Part shown: positions 60,133 to 64,000 of the stretch, in pieces
Layout of the letters: each line of letters opens with the position of its first letter
How positions within the stretch are numbered: the first letter of the stretch is position 1
Assembly: GCF_019774615.1 (NCBI RefSeq)
Contig: NZ_CP081496.1
Coordinates: 3,782,001-3,846,000, forward strand
Direction of reading: 5' to 3'
Source of the DNA: Streptomyces sp. BHT-5-2
GTDB taxonomy: Bacteria; Actinomycetota; Actinomycetes; Streptomycetales; Streptomycetaceae
Length of the DNA: 64,000 nt
Made by a program: the position numbers and the translations under genes
The notes under the pieces: generated by a model
What the model saw: only the letters and a program-made list of their open reading frames with translations
Database searches by the model: none
Told to the model about the DNA's origin: nothing

Positions 60133-60708
60133 ATGGTCGCGGCCGCGGTGAACGAGTCGGCGGACACTGGCTCGGGCGGCATGGCCGGCAATCCGTGGGC
60201 AAAGCAACTGGTCCAGCACTTCGACAGGCTGAGCGTGGACCTGGGCGACAGCGTGGCGATGTTCGGCCGCAGCGGCGAGTGGGCGTACGTCCTGGAGGTC
60301 GAACGATCCACCTGGCACCTCACCTTCCTCGACCGGCTGGGCCAGGACACCTTGGTGCGGCAGGGTGACGAACTCGTCTGCCTGGATCGCTTCCTGCACG
60401 AGCATCCATGGGTGTGCTATGTCGACGCCGTCGGCGAAGTGAGTTCCATCGAGCCCGGCGACGGCCTGCTGGAGACCGCGGTACCGCTCAAGGACCGGCT
60501 CGGGACGTTCGCCGCACTGGATGCGGCGATGCGCCAGGCCGGCGCGGTGCGGGATACCTTCCCCGGTTGCGAGGACCCCGAGGACGAGGACGAGGAGTTG
60601 GCGAGGCGACTGTTCGGGGCGGTGGGCGAGCACCTGGGGCTGTCGCTGCCGCGTCGGGAGATCCAGCAGGGGCTACTACCCGCGGTGCACCTGCCCTCGC
60701 CGCTGTGA
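60133..60708 (+). CDS. Hypothetical protein, 5' end disturbed
   Basis: 191 residues from the ATG at 60133, or 175 from an internal ATG. Sequence: WAKQLVQHFDRLSVDLGDSV, RSGEWAYVLEVERSTWHLTF, CLDRFLHEHPWVCYVDAVGE and an acidic end (CEDPEDEDEELARRLFGAVG). A plausible N-terminal segment LSPADAQLCEHVLAATDGRT lies in another frame at 60040-60120, so the gene may be frameshifted or cut by the IS1634 element. Some likeness to DUF6461-type proteins is possible, not established. Confidence 0.5.
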   Translation: MVAAAVNESADTGSGGMAGNPWAKQLVQHFDRLSVDLGDSVAMFGRSGEWAYVLEVERSTWHLTFLDRLGQDTLVRQGDELVCLDRFLHEHPWVCYVDAVGEVSSIEPGDGLLETAVPLKDRLGTFAALDAAMRQAGAVRDTFPGCEDPEDEDEELARRLFGAVGEHLGLSLPRREIQQGLLPAVHLPSPL

Positions 60709-61035
60709 ACCGGTAGCCGCCAGGGGCCGCCCCGGTCGTCGGGGAACGCCCAGCAGGTCGCCCACGAAGACAGCCGCGGACGCCGCGTGAGCTGTAAGCC
60801 TTGTACGCGATCACGTGGTCAGGTCGATGGTGTGGACGGCCCGGGCCCGGGCGAGGGAAACGGATCTCTTCCAGCAGAGCTTGTGTGCAGATGCTGGTCG
60901 TGACGGTGCGTCACTTCAGTGACTTGAGTGTGCAACCTTTTCGCGGTGCGAGTGGTGATGTAAGAACTCTTCTCGGCACGGTGCCGGGAGCTTCGGTGGT
61001 CTGGCGGCACAGCTGGTGTCTGCTGGTGGCCTGCC
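60709..61035. other. No supported gene
   Basis: About 330 bases between convergent genes. No coding pattern. Confidence 0.35.
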
Positions 61036-61059
61036 GCCGGGGGTCTGCAGCCCCCCGGC
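61036..61059. terminator. Hairpin after the MerR gene
   Basis: GCCGGGGG-TCTGCAGC-CCCCCGGC, 8-bp G/C stem, 16 nt past the MerR stop on the minus strand. Confidence 0.6.
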
Positions 61060-61074
61060 AGTCTGAGCCTTCGG

Positions 61075-61836
61075 TCAGCTCAGCCGTGCGTCGGCGTAGA
61101 CGGCCATCGCGTCGCGCTGGTAGACGGCCAGTCCGTCGGCGATCCGGTCGAAGTTCGTACGGAACCCAGAGTCGTCGACGTACGTCTGGGCCAGTCCCTT
61201 GTACGCGGCCGCGCACGGGGTCCAGAACCGGCATATGCCCTGGTAGTGGGCGTCCACCTCGGCCTGCACCGCAGGATCGGCGACGGGTGTGCCGGCCACC
61301 ATGAACTCCGCCATGCGGATCATCTGCGCCGTCGCCTCACGCTGCCACTGCTCCATACCCTCGGCGGTCATCCCTGCGAGGGCTCGCTGGGACTGCTCCC
61401 ACTGCTCCGGCCAGCGCTCACGCGCCTCCGCATCGTGGCGGCCGGGCTCGAAGCCCTCGAACAGGTTCTCCGGCCTGTTGATCTTTGTCATGTCGCTGTT
61501 GTCCTTGCCTTCCTCCAGTTCGGCGATGGTGCGGCCGACCGTGCGAGCGAGCGTCTCCAGCCGGTCGCGTTCCGCAAGCAGTCGTCGGTGGTGCTCGCGG
61601 AGCGCGTCCAGCTGATCTACCTGGCTGTCCAGGACCGCCTGGATCTCACGCAGCCCCAGATCCAGCTCCCGCATCAGCAGGATCTGCTGCAGCCGCAGCA
61701 GATCAGCCTCCTCGTAGTAGCGGTGCCCGTTGCTCCCGATCCACGCCGGTGGCAGCAGGCCGATCTCGTCGTAATGCCGCAGCGTCCGGGACGTCACTCC
61801 GGACATCCGGGCCACATCCGCGATCGACCAGGCCAT
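61075..61836 (-). CDS. MerR-family regulator with TipAS-type ligand domain
   Basis: 253 residues from the ATG at 61836. The N-terminal MerR HTH is WSIADVARMSGVTSRTLRHY and GLLPPAWIGSNGHRYYEEAD. A coiled coil (VDQLDALREHHRRLLAERDR) follows. The C-terminal ~140 residues are a TipAS globin-like domain (ENLFEGFEPGRHDAEARERW, GTPVADPAVQAEVDAHYQGI, LAQTYVDDSGFRTNFDRIAD). TipA-type proteins bind thiopeptide-like peptides and activate multidrug genes. Whether this one senses the RiPP made 17 kb away is speculation. Confidence 0.9.
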   Translation of the reverse strand: MAWSIADVARMSGVTSRTLRHYDEIGLLPPAWIGSNGHRYYEEADLLRLQQILLMRELDLGLREIQAVLDSQVDQLDALREHHRRLLAERDRLETLARTVGRTIAELEEGKDNSDMTKINRPENLFEGFEPGRHDAEARERWPEQWEQSQRALAGMTAEGMEQWQREATAQMIRMAEFMVAGTPVADPAVQAEVDAHYQGICRFWTPCAAAYKGLAQTYVDDSGFRTNFDRIADGLAVYQRDAMAVYADARLS

Positions 61837-62235
61837 TGCCCCGCCTCCCATCGCCGGGCCGGTCTCTCCGGCCACAACGAAGACGTTAGAAGTTGACGCA
61901 GCGGAAACCGCAAGTGGGGAACCGGAGCTTGATTGCGGAACCACTGCTGCGGCCGTCCGAAGACCCGACCCGCCGGACCTGACTGGGCACGGGTTCTCGG
62001 CATCTTCATGGTCTGACCTCGGCCTCGGACGATGTCCCCGACATCCAAGGGCGGCTGAGCGCGGCCGGGGACTGGGCCACTGCGCTCGACGCGTCGCAGG
62101 GGGCCCGGCCTCGCGGGGCGTGCCGCCTGGGCCCCGCAGAGGATGCGCGTTGGCGGGCTGGTCGTATCCCGCACGCCTGGTGAGCCGTCAGCGAACGAAG
62201 GCGTGGTCTCCAGTACGGCCGTGCAGGCTGGGGGC
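61837..62235. other. No supported gene
   Basis: About 400 bases between divergent genes. Presumably the promoters of the MerR and hydrolase genes. Confidence 0.35.
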
Positions 62236-62910
62236 ATGAATGTGATCGAGGTGGTGCCGAGGCTGCGCATGCTCCGCTTCCCGGTGGGGGCAGCGTATCT
62301 GTGGCGGGACGACGATGGGCTGACCCTGATCGACACCGGGACGTTGGGCTGCGCAGCGAAGATCGAGGAAGTTCTGGACGGCGTGCTGCGGCGGATCGTG
62401 CTGACCCACTGGCACGAGGACCATACGGGCTCGGCCGCCGAACTGGCTGCCCGGCACGGCGCGGAGGTGGTGGCTCATCGACTGGAGGCACCGGTCATCC
62501 AGGGCGAGGCAGCCGGGGCGCCGCCGGTGCTGGAGGAGTTCGAGGTGCCGATCCGGGCGGCCCTTCCGCCACTGTCGCCGGCCCCACCGTGCCGGGTGGA
62601 CCATGAGGTGGAGGACGGCGACATGCTGGAGTTCGGTGGCGGGGCGGTGGTGGTCGCGGTGCCTGGGCACACGGACGGGTCGATCGCGCTGCACCTGCCT
62701 GGGCCCAGGGTGCTGTTCGCCGGCGACGCGGTCGCCAACGTCGGCCAAACCATGCTGGGTGTCTTCAACACCGACCGCGCCCGGGCCGTCAAGTCACTGC
62801 ACCGACTTGCCCAACTGGAGGTCGACACGGCGGTCTTTGGACACGGAGATCCGATCTCACACGGTGCGACGGCCGCCCTGCAAACAGCAGCCACCGCCGC
62901 AGCGGTATGA
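62236..62910 (+). CDS. Metallo-beta-lactamase-fold hydrolase
   Basis: 224 residues from the ATG at 62236. The metal motif HWHEDH (LTHWHEDHTGSAAELAARHG) is followed by VVAVPGHTDGSIALHLPGPR (third His in PGHTDG) and VLFAGDAVANVG (bridging Asp). The C-terminal His is in FGHGDPI. Single-domain proteins of this size hydrolyse thioesters, lactones or phosphodiesters. The substrate is unknown. It is divergent from the TipA-like gene, 399 bp away, and may be its target. Confidence 0.88.
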   Translation: MNVIEVVPRLRMLRFPVGAAYLWRDDDGLTLIDTGTLGCAAKIEEVLDGVLRRIVLTHWHEDHTGSAAELAARHGAEVVAHRLEAPVIQGEAAGAPPVLEEFEVPIRAALPPLSPAPPCRVDHEVEDGDMLEFGGGAVVVAVPGHTDGSIALHLPGPRVLFAGDAVANVGQTMLGVFNTDRARAVKSLHRLAQLEVDTAVFGHGDPISHGATAALQTAATAAAV

Positions 62911-63083
62911 CGAAGGTCAGCTCTTCGGCAGGCCGGGCGGCTCGATCCCGGAGGCCGAACGGTCTCGTCGCCCAAACCCCAACGCCATGATGGCAACGCA
63001 GGCACAGCCATGGCATGAGACGCAGCGGGGCCCCACGAGTGGCAGGCTGCGTGCTCGGGGCAGCCGCGGGCAGCCGCTTGGCT

Positions 63084-63938
63084 TCACCGGTGCCTGGTGG
63101 GGCTTGCGGCGCGGACGACGTGGGCTCCCGGCTGCCGTGGCGCGTCGGCCGGGGCGCCGAAATAGCGGGCGGCCAGGGCGCTCCGGCCGAGGTCCTCGAC
63201 CGTGGTGAAGCCGGAATCTCTGAGGTCCGCCGCCAGTTGGTCGGCCTCGAAGTAGGTCAGCCACGGCTCTCCCAGAGCAGCGACACGGGCCGCCCTGGCG
63301 TCATGTGCGGCGCGCTGGTCAGGCGGCAGGGCGCTGGGCGGGTCGCCGTAGTCGAACACGATCTCGGCGCCGCCGGGCAGTTCCGCCACGGAGCGGAGGG
63401 TCGCGAACACGTTCTCCCGCGTGAGGTACGGGACCACGCCGAGCCAGCTGAAGAAGGACGGGCGGTCCGGATCGAACCCCGCGACCCGCAAGCCATCGGT
63501 GAGAGTCCGCCGTGCGAAGTCCACCGGCACGAACGTCAGCGACGACGGCGGGTCGATCCCGGCAGCCGCCAGCCGTTCGCGCTTCCATGCCTGGGTCGAC
63601 GGATGATCCACCTCGAACACGGTCAGGCCCACCGCGCTGTGCGGGTTCCGGTAGGCGTAGGTGTCCAATCCCGCACCCAGCACGACGAGTTGGCGCACCC
63701 CTGCGGCAACGGCGGCGTCCAGCGCGTCCTCGGCGAACCGACTGCGTGCCGCGATGAACAGCCGCATCAAGCGCCGCTCGGGATGTGCGCGCGCTTCACG
63801 CGCGATGTCGGCCGCGCTCTCACCGAGCAGGCGGATCGCCAGCGGATCGGTGAAGACACGGCCACCCTCTATGACTTGGTGGGCCGCGCGATGGGCGGCC
63901 GCGGACCGAGCGGTGAGACTGGGCACTCCGGAGCGCAT
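63084..63938 (-). CDS. Class I SAM-dependent methyltransferase, LCMT/TIGR00027 type
   Basis: 284 residues. N-terminal SLTARSAAAHRAAHQVIEGG and FTDPLAIRLLG are typical of this family. ARSRFAEDALDAAVAAGVRQ and LVVLGAGLDTYAYRN form the SAM-binding loop (GAGLDT). VFEVDHPSTQAWKRERLAA gives the acidic residue, and FFSWLGVVPYLTRENVFATL the family core. Actinobacterial members are often annotated as O-methyltransferases of lipid or polyketide metabolism; the substrate is not known. Confidence 0.9.
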   Translation of the reverse strand: MRSGVPSLTARSAAAHRAAHQVIEGGRVFTDPLAIRLLGESAADIAREARAHPERRLMRLFIAARSRFAEDALDAAVAAGVRQLVVLGAGLDTYAYRNPHSAVGLTVFEVDHPSTQAWKRERLAAAGIDPPSSLTFVPVDFARRTLTDGLRVAGFDPDRPSFFSWLGVVPYLTRENVFATLRSVAELPGGAEIVFDYGDPPSALPPDQRAAHDARAARVAALGEPWLTYFEADQLAADLRDSGFTTVEDLGRSALAARYFGAPADAPRQPGAHVVRAASPTRHR

Positions 63939-64000
63939 GACAGCCAGCTTAGCCCTCCCGGAGTCGGACAGCTTCAGTCGAGCGAGTTTGAGGTCGAGTA

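Noticed and set aside
1..64000. tRNA, rRNA or riboswitch
   Set aside because: Looked for cloverleaf-type and TTC-loop patterns and rRNA-like segments; none convincing by eye. A covariance-model scan would be needed to exclude small RNAs.

Overview
The window is high-GC actinomycete DNA, almost certainly Streptomyces. The evidence is third-position GC bias throughout, GTG starts, ATGA/GTGA overlaps, Lsr2, a STAND/TPR regulator, CGNR, HxlR and DUF6463/TetR pairs, and a bL37-like micro-ORF. Every insertion sequence I recognise is defective and many genes are truncated or frameshifted. This fits a chromosome-arm or accessory region under decay.

0-7.4 kb: a stress/anion island. The plus strand carries the 3' end of a SulP transporter, a PNPOX-fold protein, an anti-sigma-type ATPase and a STAS protein. 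Two paralogous ArsR regulators, a BlaI regulator, a hydrogenase/complex I-like remnant, a SLOG protein and a second ATPase follow. Several members are duplicated, one copy often broken. 7.4-12.3 kb: VOC protein, ISL3, IS481 and IS5-like debris, an SDR and a lipoprotein. 12.3-15.6 kb: a cyanate locus (cynT and cynS, a guanine/cytidine-type deaminase, a NUDIX hydrolase) divergent from a CynR-like LysR regulator. 15.8-24.4 kb: epoxide hydrolase/CGNR pair, IS1380 debris, a hydrolase lacking its nucleophile, a 115-bp MITE-like element, DUF6463/TetR pair, IS5 and IS982 debris. 24.4-26.3 kb: two tandem secreted beta-trefoil lectins. 26.5-37.7 kb: IS701 with terminal repeats, isolated enzymes, a bL37-like peptide, DUF2332 and LuxR pseudogenes, a universal stress protein and a P450.

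37.8-44.85 kb is the most interesting locus. It is a compact seven-gene minus-strand operon that looks like a RiPP cluster: HExxH peptide hydroxylase-type protein, radical SAM/SPASM enzyme, PqqD-like recognition protein, 58-residue precursor, a cobalamin-type radical SAM enzyme ending in a second PqqD-like domain, MFS exporter and GNAT acetyltransferase. A strong hairpin sits just after the precursor gene. I know of no characterised product with this combination.

45.5-64 kb: serine hydrolase, DUF4097 protein, HTH-STAND-TPR regulator, SpoIIE-type phosphatase, FAD oxidoreductase remnant, a secreted Asn/Gly/Ser-rich protein, a phage-capsid remnant next to a leaderless lsr2, a DUF4870 protein, NmrA/HxlR pair, IS1634 remnant, TipA-like MerR regulator, metallo-beta-lactamase-fold hydrolase and a methyltransferase. 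All assignments are read from sequence by eye; no database search was run.
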